Positions 1 to 5,220 of a DNA stretch of 7,060 nt are shown in pieces (the first letter of the stretch is position 1; each line of letters starts with the position of its first letter). A program made the translations under genes and the position numbers. The stretch is from Candidatus Bathyarchaeota archaeon (GTDB taxonomy: Archaea; Thermoproteota; Bathyarchaeia; 40CM-2-53-6; RBG-13-38-9). The DNA is taken from assembly GCA_030671315.1 (NCBI GenBank), contig DAOUZW010000054.1, forward strand, positions 1 through 7,060, given 5' to 3'. The notes below the pieces were generated by a model. The model worked only from the letters and a program-made list of their open reading frames with translations, was not told the origin of the DNA and made no database searches.

Positions 1-165
1 GGCTTGGAAGACAACGTATACTACTCAAGAGGAAACCTCGCAAAGAGCAATGCCCAACTCGTCGAAAGGACTGTTAGAATAGCTAAAGAACTGAACAGAC
101 CTATTGCAACACCTGCTGAAGCTCGAGAAATCCTAGGGATGTCTAAGACTCCAAAGAAATATTGA
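1..165 (+). CDS. BKACE family (DUF849) beta-keto acid cleavage enzyme, C-terminal end only
   Basis: Only the last 54 codons are in the window, open at position 1 and ending with TGA at 163-165. The visible residues read GLEDNVYYSRGNLAKSNAQL at the start and later ELNRPIATPAEAREILGM. This is the typical end of BKACE proteins (the 3-keto-5-aminohexanoate cleavage enzyme family), where the GLEDN strand lies at the active site and the ATPAEARE segment is the closing helix. The family condenses a beta-keto acid with acetyl-CoA to give a CoA ester and acetoacetate, using a zinc ion in a TIM barrel. The zinc ligands and the substrate-defining residues lie outside the window, so the substrate cannot be named. 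The next gene is convergent, 90 bases away, so this gene is the end of a separate transcription unit. Confidence 0.85.
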   Translation, partial: GLEDNVYYSRGNLAKSNAQLVERTVRIAKELNRPIATPAEAREILGMSKTPKKY

Positions 166-255
166 GAGTCCATATTATGCTTGTGTGTGTCTTATCTGGT
201 GAGAGCCTCCAAAATTGGACCTTTAATTCATATAATGTTGGAAACTCACGTAACA

Positions 256-1218
256 CTATACTTTGATTTGAGTTTCTTTCATTTTCTTTTTCCAAGATTT
301 TACCGCATTCTCATACGCATAGTGAGTGAATAAATGACCTAAACCGGGAATTCTAGCTATGGCTCTTGAGAATGGTTCCTGCATCGATTTCTTAAACTCT
401 GTCTTAGCTTCTTGAATACTTTCTCCAACAATGCTTATTTCATCTAAATTGATAGGTCCTAACTCTGCTTCAGATGCTAATCTGAGATGCATAATTTTCT
501 TAGGGTCAAAACCCATTATATTAGCCATTACGGCATCTGTTGCGACTGCATTATCACCTGCTACAATCAGATCTAATCTTATGGGTTCTCCATGGAATGG
601 TCCAAAGCCTTCTAAACCAACTATTGCATCTACAACACAGAGGGTTGGAGGAAAAGTTTTCACAATATCGGATAATATTGGATCGATCTTTGTATGAAAT
701 CGCGCCTTCTTTTTTTCTGGTAGTACACCAAACATGTTCTTCAGATTGAGTGTGACTTGAGTTGTGGTATGAGTTTTTGCTATCGGAGCAGATATGATCT
801 TAGTCGCTTCAGTCAATATCTTACTGACTTTGATAGATTCTAATACATATCCATCTTGAACTGGAACTTCTTCCATATCTCCTTTACTTAGATTAACAAT
901 TTCAGCACCAAGCTCTTCTAAATAATCAATAATCTTATTTTCTTTTAACATTCTATCGGCAATATACATTGACGAATCGGCTTCACCAATAGCTATGCGA
1001 TTAACTTTATTTTTTAAAACTGAAGTGATTCCAGAGATCACTTCTAAACTAGTGAAAGTTCCAACTTTTCCTGGAACACCACCACAAACATTAGGCTTGA
1101 TTAATACGAAATCTTCGGGAACAAAAAATTTGTTGACGCCTCCAAGTAGGTCTATGGCTTCAATTACACCTTCAGGTGCTCTTTTTTTGACGATAGAGAC
1201 AGTAGCCAGATTACACAC
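256..1218 (-). CDS. DUF362 domain protein, stand-alone form without a ferredoxin domain
   Basis: This 320-residue protein matches DUF362 over most of its length. Visible blocks are IKPNVCGG (40-47), the KTH...QVTLNLKNMFG signature (148-164), a VDAIVGLEGFGPFHG segment (196-210) and AGDNAVATDAV (220-230). DUF362 proteins often carry a C-terminal 4Fe-4S ferredoxin domain; here the C-terminus is a basic helical tail with no CxxCxxC motif, and only three cysteines (2, 45, 194) occur. The family's reaction is unsettled, so none is assigned. The start is a GTG at 1218, the only usual start codon between an in-frame TGA two codons upstream and the first beta strand. The purine-rich GAAAGGTG overlaps this codon, so there is no properly spaced Shine-Dalgarno; the next in-frame starts would remove conserved sequence. 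It is transcribed alone, convergent with the BKACE gene and divergent from the small membrane protein. Confidence 0.85.
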   Translation of the reverse strand: MCNLATVSIVKKRAPEGVIEAIDLLGGVNKFFVPEDFVLIKPNVCGGVPGKVGTFTSLEVISGITSVLKNKVNRIAIGEADSSMYIADRMLKENKIIDYLEELGAEIVNLSKGDMEEVPVQDGYVLESIKVSKILTEATKIISAPIAKTHTTTQVTLNLKNMFGVLPEKKKARFHTKIDPILSDIVKTFPPTLCVVDAIVGLEGFGPFHGEPIRLDLIVAGDNAVATDAVMANIMGFDPKKIMHLRLASEAELGPINLDEISIVGESIQEAKTEFKKSMQEPFSRAIARIPGLGHLFTHYAYENAVKSWKKKMKETQIKV

Positions 1219-1261
1219 CTTTCAATCTATAGTGAATATTATTTTCAATAGTAATATCGTT

Positions 1262-1274
1262 CTTTATAATTTAA
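1262..1274 (-). promoter_or_regulatory. Candidate TATA box for the DUF362 gene (proximal)
   Basis: On the minus strand this reads TTAAATTATAAAG, a good archaeal TATA-like sequence. Transcription would begin about 25 bases downstream, near 1243, leaving a leader of about 25 bases before the GTG at 1218. A second candidate lies further upstream at 1301-1311. No upstream BRE element is convincing. Confidence 0.35.
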
Positions 1275-1300
1275 CGGTCCTATATTATCAAAATGGATGA

Positions 1301-1311
1301 TTTTATACAAT
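1301..1311 (-). promoter_or_regulatory. Distal candidate TATA box, ATTGTATAAAA
   Basis: On the minus strand the sequence is ATTGTATAAAA, identical over 11 bases to the candidate TATA box of the PPC/transketolase operon at 3786-3796. Used on the minus strand it would give a leader of about 60 bases for the DUF362 gene. Read on the plus strand (TTTTATACAAT) it could equally serve the small membrane protein, with a start near 1330 and a leader of about 75 bases. The direction is unresolved. Confidence 0.35.
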
Positions 1312-1313
1312 TG

Positions 1314-1338
1314 TGAATGTCAATATGAATTACATTCA
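1314..1338. repeat. Inverted repeat, 7-base arms with 11-base spacer
   Basis: The arms TGAATGT (1314-1320) and ACATTCA (1332-1338) are perfect reverse complements. The site lies in the divergent region between the DUF362 gene and the small membrane protein, just beyond the 1301-1311 TATA candidate. The position and the arm spacing of 18 bases centre to centre suit a dimeric regulator operator. In AT-rich DNA a chance occurrence cannot be excluded. Confidence 0.35.
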
Positions 1339-1392
1339 TTCAAACCTATGTTAATACAAAAAGAATGAGTAAATGAATCAATAAAATGTAAT

Positions 1393-1398
1393 GAGGTG
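1393..1398 (+). promoter_or_regulatory. Ribosome binding site that sets the membrane protein start
   Basis: GAGGTG is a strong Shine-Dalgarno match, six bases before the GTG at 1405. No comparable site precedes the downstream in-frame GTG at 1461. This is the main reason to place the true start at 1405 and to infer a frameshift between the two. Confidence 0.6.
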
Positions 1399-1404
1399 TT
1401 AATT

Positions 1405-1769
1405 GTGTTTGAAAATATCAATTCGAAAAACCAATTATTATTGGGATAGTTTATTATGCAGTGACTTTTCTTTTCGGTGGCATAGCAAGATCCATTATGC
1501 CTGAAGTTATAATCGTGGTATGGTGGATAGTCTCAGCAATTATACTATTCCTACTGGTAAAATATTACTACTTTAAACAAAAGCCAGAAAATCCCATTAA
1601 AATTGGACTTACACTTGGAACCCTACTGGCAATAATTACATTCATTATAGAAGTTCCTCTTTTGGTATATGGATTTGGTATAGGATGGGGACACTATCAA
1701 ATTTGGTATGTGTGGATCCAGTATCTATTGGTAATAATATCACCAATAATTGCAACAATAATGAAATAG
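1405..1769 (+). CDS. Small four-helix membrane protein of unknown family, with an apparent 1-base frameshift near its N-terminus
   Basis: I do not recognise the family. The intact frame from GTG 1461 gives 102 residues ending at TAG 1767-1769, but it begins in the middle of a hydrophobic helix and has no ribosome binding site. Upstream, GTG 1405 has a strong GAGGTG site and opens the frame MFENINSK before reaching TAG at 1447-1449. If the run of five A at 1426-1430 had six, the frames would join as MFENINSKKPIIIGIVYYAV and continue, giving 121 residues. That product has four membrane segments: about residues 10-28, 33-55, a third beginning at IKIGLTLGTLLAIITFIIEV, and a fourth at IWYVWIQYLLVIISPIIATI, with short lysine-rich loops between. 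The gene is alone on its strand, convergent with ftr 39 bases downstream. A sequencing error, a recent mutation or a slippery -1 site could each explain the break. Confidence 0.6.
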
Positions 1770-1798
1770 AATGGAGAGTTGTCTAAATAGTAAATAGA

Positions 1799-1816
1799 TG
1801 CTTGATAATCAAAGCA
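1799..1816. terminator. Possible hairpin between convergent genes
   Basis: TGCTTGA and TCAAAGCA can pair with one bulged A and a TAA loop, followed by TTTC on the plus strand. It lies at the junction of the small membrane gene and ftr, overlapping the ftr stop codon. The stem is short, and archaeal termination depends mainly on T runs, so support is weak. Confidence 0.25.
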
Positions 1817-2696
1817 TTTCTCGAAGAGATATTTTATAAGGTCCGAGCTTTCCTCCGAAATTGACAGCGGAAATTTTTACTACACCCTCAGCCGAAGATG
1901 CAGCCTTTACTCCCTCAGCCATAGATTTCTTAACACATGCAAGATCAATTCCATTGAAAACAATTTCATATATGCTACCAACTCCATCAGGGACTTTAGA
2001 GTCTTCTATGCTTCCACGAATAGCAGGACAAAACGGATGATTCGTTGACGCAGGCAACTTATACTTATTTGAACCAACTTTCGAACCTGAACGACATATT
2101 CCACCAGGAAAAGTAGTTACAACTCCTTCAACAGATCTAATTGCGGTAACGGCACTTTCAGTCGCAGAAAGAGCGTTTTTTAAAGTATCCGCCATTATTA
2201 ACAAATTTCCCCCAGCTACTCCGCGCCGAACACCAAATTTGTCCTCAATAATGAATTCCCCTTCCATCACTGGTATTCTCCAGATCGTCCTATCTCCGAG
2301 TGTATCCTTCTTTTGATAACCGTCACCAAAGAGTCGAATTGCTCTACCAATCTTGAGACGTTTTTTGGCACCATAAATAGAATCAAATGCAGCAGTAGTC
2401 GGACATGTCAGAATGCATTGACCGATTCGAGTAAGCATCTGAGATTTGAATTCATGACCAGTTCTATGATATATTTGAATATTAACTCCTGGTCTTCCAT
2501 CTGGCGTTTTATCTGGAGGAACTGGTACACCTTCAATACCCGCCTCAGCGGGAGACATAATTATAGAAGAAGCAAAACCCGTCGCACTGATAGCGGCCTG
2601 TTGAGCCCATTTCTCACTCTCAGCAGTTATTAGAATTCTCCCAACTATCATTGGAAAGGCTTCTGCGAAAGTATCTTCAATGTCAACAGAAACCAA
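1809..2696 (-). CDS. ftr: Formylmethanofuran--tetrahydromethanopterin N-formyltransferase
   Basis: This cytoplasmic enzyme (EC 2.3.1.101) transfers the formyl group between methanofuran and H4MPT, the second step of CO2 reduction in the archaeal methyl branch, and is reversible. The 295 residues match the usual length of about 297. Clear family blocks are IEDTFAEAF (6-14), PDGRPGV (65-71), RIGQC (90-94), FGDGYQ (123-128), EGEFIIED (145-152), GVAGGN (159-164), FPGGICRSGSKVGS (196-209), LPASTNHPFCP (214-224) and ISAVNFGGKLGPY (275-287). The start is a TTG at 2696 with GAGGT three bases upstream. An in-frame TGA lies three codons before it (2703-2705), so no longer form is possible, and the N-terminus agrees with methanogen homologues within two residues. 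It is divergent from mtd, its pathway neighbour, across 191 bases. A seven-codon ORF with its own Shine-Dalgarno precedes it. Confidence 0.97.
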   Translation of the reverse strand: MVSVDIEDTFAEAFPMIVGRILITAESEKWAQQAAISATGFASSIIMSPAEAGIEGVPVPPDKTPDGRPGVNIQIYHRTGHEFKSQMLTRIGQCILTCPTTAAFDSIYGAKKRLKIGRAIRLFGDGYQKKDTLGDRTIWRIPVMEGEFIIEDKFGVRRGVAGGNLLIMADTLKNALSATESAVTAIRSVEGVVTTFPGGICRSGSKVGSNKYKLPASTNHPFCPAIRGSIEDSKVPDGVGSIYEIVFNGIDLACVKKSMAEGVKAASSAEGVVKISAVNFGGKLGPYKISLREML

Positions 2697-2702
2697 AATA
2701 CC

Positions 2703-2726
2703 TCACTCGACAATTTGGATAATCAT
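2703..2726 (-). CDS. Candidate 7-codon leader ORF upstream of ftr
   Basis: On the minus strand AAGGAG (2736-2731) stands four bases before ATG, followed by MIIQIVE and TGA. The stop lies two codons before the ftr TTG, in the same frame. It could be a leader peptide whose termination feeds reinitiation at the weak TTG, a relic of an earlier ftr start, or chance. No peptide function is implied. A similar ORF precedes mtd on the other side of the same intergenic region. Confidence 0.35.
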   Translation of the reverse strand: MIIQIVE

Positions 2727-2744
2727 TATTCTCCTTAAAGCTTC

Positions 2745-2826
2745 CCCTATTGTATTTGAAAGTCAATGGAAAAAAGGTCACATCGATGTCTCTCATTGTA
2801 TAGTTATTAATGGGAATTTTTGGTTC
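2745..2826. promoter_or_regulatory. Divergent promoter region between ftr and mtd
   Basis: The 191 bases between ftr and mtd must hold both promoters. For mtd, TTGTATAG at 2796-2803 is TATA-like and would start transcription near 2826, immediately before the AAGGAGAT of the leader ORF. For ftr the boxes are weaker: minus-strand AAATACAAT at 2757-2749 or ACTATACAA at 2805-2797. The first would start too close to the leader ATG, so the second fits better. ATTGTAT occurs twice, at 2749 and 2795. The assignments rest on sequence alone. Confidence 0.35.
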
Positions 2827-2834
2827 AAGGAGAT
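2827..2834 (+). promoter_or_regulatory. Strong Shine-Dalgarno of the mtd leader ORF
   Basis: AAGGAGAT sits seven bases before the ATG at 2842. It looks better than the site in front of mtd itself (GGGGAT at 2877-2882 before a TTG), which is why the short ORF at 2842-2886 deserves attention. Confidence 0.5.
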
Positions 2835-2841
2835 CAATAAT

Positions 2842-2886
2842 ATGAGTTTATTAGTAGAATCTATTATTTCTGCAAAGGGGATATAG
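2842..2886 (+). CDS. Candidate 14-codon leader ORF ending one base before mtd
   Basis: The ORF encodes MSLLVESIISAKGI and stops with TAG at 2884-2886. One base follows, then the TTG of mtd at 2888. It has a strong, well-spaced Shine-Dalgarno and an ATG, while mtd has a TTG. This arrangement suits termination-reinitiation or translational coupling. It is not an N-terminal extension of Mtd: the frames differ and Mtd homologues begin at the KIG strand. The peptide shows no recognised attenuation motif such as a run of one amino acid. Confidence 0.4.
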   Translation: MSLLVESIISAKGI

Positions 2887-2887
2887 G

Positions 2888-3718
2888 TTGAAAATTGGTT
2901 TCGCAAAAGTCGGCAATATTGCTTGCAGTCCATTACTAGAATTTATATTTGATGAAAGAGCTGAAAGAAAAGACATCGAAGTTAGATCTTTTGGATCCGG
3001 CTCAAAAATGGATCCTACTAGTTGCTTGTCTATAGCAGACGAAGTTGTAAAATACAAACCAGATCTAATCGTATTATCCACTCCTAATGCTGCTCTTCCA
3101 GGTCCAAAAAAAGCCATGGAAATATTCAAAGAAACCAAGATACCGACTGTAACCGTTTCTGATAATCCTGCTAAAAAAGCAACCAAAACAATGGAAGAAG
3201 CTGGAATCGGATACATAATAGTTGAAGGAGACGTTATGATCGGTGCCAGAAAAGAATTCTTGGACCCAACTGAGATGGCATGTTTCAACTCCGACATCAT
3301 AAAAATACTTGCTATTTCAGGAGCCTTTGAAGTAGTAAGAACAGAGATCTCCAAATTAATAGAAACCATAAAGAAAAAAGAATCCCCAGAGCTTCCAAAA
3401 GTCATAGTGACAAGAAGTAAAGCAGTTAACTCAGCTTCCTTTACTAATCCATATGCCAAAGCCAAGGCAGCATCTGCATATGAAATGGCACGACGTGCTG
3501 GAGAACTGAACTTTCAAGGCTGTTTCATTGAAAAAGATTGGGAAAAATATGTTCAACTAGTAACTTCAGGCCATGAAATAATACGAGCCGCTGCACGTCT
3601 CGCAGATGAAGCTAGAGAGATTGAAAAATATTCAGATACATTAGCGCGAAAACCAAATGATAGTGAAGGAAAAATACTTAGAAAAACAAAACTAATGGAA
3701 AAACCCAGCGGCGCCTGA
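2888..3718 (+). CDS. mtd: F420-dependent methylenetetrahydromethanopterin dehydrogenase
   Basis: Mtd (EC 1.5.98.1) reversibly reduces methenyl-H4MPT to methylene-H4MPT with reduced coenzyme F420 in the cytoplasm. The 276 residues match the family length. Recognisable blocks are KIGFAKVGNI (2-11), FDERAERKDIEVR (21-33), GSGSKMDP (36-43), LSTPNAALPGPKKA (63-76), SDNPAKKA (91-98), a VEGDVMIGARKEFLDPTEM block (112-130), FNSDIIKILAISGA (133-146) and NPYAKAKAASAYEMARRAGE (177-196). The start is TTG 2888: an in-frame TAG at 2855-2857 blocks anything longer, no other start codon lies between, and GGGGAT at 2877-2882 is a usable ribosome site. It is divergent from ftr, two reactions earlier in the same pathway. 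The cyclohydrolase gene (mch) between those steps is not in the window. Confidence 0.97.
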   Translation: MKIGFAKVGNIACSPLLEFIFDERAERKDIEVRSFGSGSKMDPTSCLSIADEVVKYKPDLIVLSTPNAALPGPKKAMEIFKETKIPTVTVSDNPAKKATKTMEEAGIGYIIVEGDVMIGARKEFLDPTEMACFNSDIIKILAISGAFEVVRTEISKLIETIKKKESPELPKVIVTRSKAVNSASFTNPYAKAKAASAYEMARRAGELNFQGCFIEKDWEKYVQLVTSGHEIIRAAARLADEAREIEKYSDTLARKPNDSEGKILRKTKLMEKPSGA

Positions 3719-3739
3719 TAAAAGATCTCTCCAACCATT

Positions 3740-3760
3740 ATTCAATTAATATTATTGAAT
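3740..3760. repeat. Inverted repeat between mtd and the PPC gene
   Basis: The arms ATTCAAT (3740-3746) and ATTGAAT (3754-3760) are perfect complements around a 7-base AT-rich loop. It begins 22 bases after the mtd stop and about 26 bases before the next TATA candidate. It could act in mtd 3' end formation or as an operator for the following operon. No T run follows, which argues against a simple terminator. Confidence 0.35.
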
Positions 3761-3785
3761 GTGTATATCTTAGCGGAGCAAATGA

Positions 3786-3796
3786 ATTGTATAAAA
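3786..3796 (+). promoter_or_regulatory. Candidate promoter of the PPC-transketolase operon
   Basis: ATTGTATAAAA is a strong TATA-like box. A start about 25 bases downstream, near 3818, would leave a short leader of about 19 bases carrying the AGAGAGGG ribosome site before ATG 3837. The same 11 bases occur inverted at 1301-1311, and the related ATTGTATAG lies upstream of mtd at 2795. Confidence 0.5.
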
Positions 3797-3836
3797 CGAA
3801 ACAAGAAGATGCACATCTAGAGAGGGTATTCTAAAA

Positions 3837-4307
3837 ATGGCTCTAAAATATTTCGACTTAATTGATCTGAGCAATGTATTAATTGTTAGATTGAAACCTC
3901 AAGATGAGATACGAGAAAAGATAGAAGAAGTAATGAACCAAAATGGCATAAAAAGAGCTGTCATTTTATCGGCAATCGGCAGCGTTTATGAAGCAACTTT
4001 TTTTGGTGTTAAGAAAAATTCTGGACTTCCTTTCGGTAAAGACAAAATAACAGTAGTAAAAGAAACCGGGCCTTTCGAAGTATTGACTTTGGAAGGAAAC
4101 ATCCTACCAGCAGGTGAAAAATTAATTTCACACATTCATATTACACTTGGAACACATGACGGAAGTATTCTTGGGGGACATTTAGATAGAGCCATAGTTT
4201 ATACAACGCTTGAACTTTTTCTAGCAGAAATTAGGGAAAGCAAGGTTGAGAAGGAACCCGATAAAATCGCAGGAGGAATACAGATTAAACTGCCGATAGG
4301 CAGTTGA
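3837..4307 (+). CDS. PPC/PCC (DUF296) domain protein
   Basis: The 156 residues form a single PPC (DUF296) domain. Landmarks are SAIGSV (45-50), the strand EVLTLEGNI (81-89) and the histidine-rich signature SHIHITLGTHDGSILGGHL (98-116), with likely metal ligands among His99, His101, His107 and His115. In plants the domain is part of AT-hook proteins; in bacteria and archaea it stands alone, forms trimers, and its function is largely unknown. There is no AT-hook or other DNA-binding extension here. ATG 3837 has AGAGAGGG upstream at suitable spacing. The gene is first in an operon and overlaps the next gene by four bases (TTGA), so it is probably made in step with the transketolase-like enzyme. 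This suggests a metabolic role with that enzyme, or sensing of its substrate, rather than a general regulator. Confidence 0.88.
   Translation: MALKYFDLIDLSNVLIVRLKPQDEIREKIEEVMNQNGIKRAVILSAIGSVYEATFFGVKKNSGLPFGKDKITVVKETGPFEVLTLEGNILPAGEKLISHIHITLGTHDGSILGGHLDRAIVYTTLELFLAEIRESKVEKEPDKIAGGIQIKLPIGS
4288..4305 (+). promoter_or_regulatory. Hairpin enclosing the stop/start junction of the PPC and transketolase genes
   Basis: AACTGCC (4288-4294) and GGCAGTT (4299-4305) form a perfect 7-base stem around a GATA loop, GC-rich for this DNA. The 3' arm contains the first two bases of the TTG start (4304-4306), and the loop and arm contain the only nearby Shine-Dalgarno-like bases. In the mRNA the start would be masked until a ribosome finishing the upstream gene opens it, which fits translational coupling. 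Confidence 0.5.
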
Positions 4308-5197
4308 TAGTAGGTCTCACAAATTTTGAAACGCATTTTACCGAAGTGATAAAGGTGAGTCATGACCCTGAGCTAATAAAAGAATTAGAAGGAAAAGCGA
4401 AACTCCTTCGAAAGCACACTATTGAAATTATTCGATATGCTGGAAAAGGTTGGATTGGAGGATCTTTTTCAGAAGCTGAAATATTCACGGCGCTTCTTTT
4501 CCATCATATGCGGATCGATCCTAAAAAACCAGACTGGCCAGAAAGAGATCGCCTGATTTTATCTAAAGCCCATTGCTGTGAGATGCATTATGCAGCATTA
4601 GGTGAAGCAGGATATTTTCCAAAAAAATATTTCTCCACATATGGAAAATTTGGTGGAATATTACAGGCGCATAGTCAAAGAACAGTTCCTGGAGTTGATT
4701 ACTCTGGAGGCTCTCTTGGCACAGGTCTATCATTTGCCGTGGGAGAAGCTATTGCAGCGAAACTATTCAGCCAAAAAACCTCAGATGGTACTACTGTTCC
4801 ACGAAATAGGGTCTATTGCATAATTGGAGATGGCGAATGTGATGGCGGACAAATATGGGAAGCCGCTCTATCAGCAGGACATTATAAACTTAGCAACATA
4901 ACCACCATCATAGACAGAAACAAGTACCAGTCCACTGGTGCTGTAGATAGCATAATAGAGATAGAACCTCTATCTGAAAAATGGAGAAGCTTTCTATGGA
5001 ACGTCATAGAAGTAGACGGTCATGATCTTGGCCAGATTCTAGATGGACTTGAAGAAGCTAAAAAATTAACAAACAAACCCAGTATAATCATAGCCAATAC
5101 TGTTAAGGGAAAAGGCGTTCCAAGTTTTGAAAATAAAGTACACTTCTCACCTTTGACTGATGAGATGTACGACGAAGCAATGAAGGCCTTGACATAG
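4304..5197 (+). CDS. Transketolase-like protein, N-terminal (ThDP pyrophosphate-binding) subunit
   Basis: This is the N-terminal half of a split thiamine diphosphate-dependent transketolase; it binds the cofactor pyrophosphate and Mg2+. The 297 residues include GGSFSEAEI (52-60), LSKAH (86-90), QAH (121-123), GGSLGTGLS (135-143), the cofactor motif GDGE (175-178) ending at DRN (204-206), and VDGHD (237-241). Oddly, the usual GHPGGS loop reads GKGWIGGS: the conserved active-site His is Trp50. LSKGH is LSKAH, and the residues after it (CCEMHYAAL) are unusual. The histidines matching yeast His69 and His103 appear kept (His90, His123). TTG 4304 overlaps the upstream stop, favouring coupling. GTG 4346 or 4355 are alternative starts; the first 18 residues are not conserved family sequence. 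The C-terminal subunit follows after 23 bases. A true pentose phosphate transketolase cannot be assumed. Confidence 0.9.
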   Translation: MIVGLTNFETHFTEVIKVSHDPELIKELEGKAKLLRKHTIEIIRYAGKGWIGGSFSEAEIFTALLFHHMRIDPKKPDWPERDRLILSKAHCCEMHYAALGEAGYFPKKYFSTYGKFGGILQAHSQRTVPGVDYSGGSLGTGLSFAVGEAIAAKLFSQKTSDGTTVPRNRVYCIIGDGECDGGQIWEAALSAGHYKLSNITTIIDRNKYQSTGAVDSIIEIEPLSEKWRSFLWNVIEVDGHDLGQILDGLEEAKKLTNKPSIIIANTVKGKGVPSFENKVHFSPLTDEMYDEAMKALT

Positions 5198-5220
5198 TAT
5201 TTTGTTGATGGGATCATAAT

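Noticed and set aside
166..255. Terminator hairpin between the BKACE and DUF362 genes
   Set aside because: Only an imperfect pairing of GAGTCC...TATTAT with ATAATG...ACTC and a short TCCAA/TTGGA palindrome are visible, without a T run on the plus strand. This is too weak to call.
256..1218. DUF362 protein as an iron-sulfur ferredoxin-type protein
   Set aside because: No CxxCxxC cluster motif exists. The three cysteines are scattered and do not suggest a cluster.
1391..1402. A three-codon ORF (ATG AGG TGT TAA) before the membrane protein
   Set aside because: Its ATG has no Shine-Dalgarno, and its sequence is the GAGGTG ribosome site of the GTG at 1405, so it needs no separate explanation.
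2697..2726. Nonsense mutation truncating the ftr N-terminus (in-frame TGA three codons before TTG)
   Set aside because: Known Ftr proteins begin within a few residues of the IEDTFAEAF block, as the TTG start gives. Nothing conserved is lost upstream, and the TTG has its own GAGGT site.
2680..2886. A 68-codon plus-strand frame spanning the ftr-mtd region
   Set aside because: It begins inside ftr on the opposite strand, has no ribosome site at its start and has mixed, non-protein-like composition. Only its last 14 codons have a proper Shine-Dalgarno, and these are listed separately.
2851..3465. A 204-codon open frame on the minus strand opposite mtd
   Set aside because: It lies entirely over the well-supported mtd gene, and the hypothetical protein is a mirror of its codons with no recognisable family. 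The composition does not resemble the other proteins in the window.
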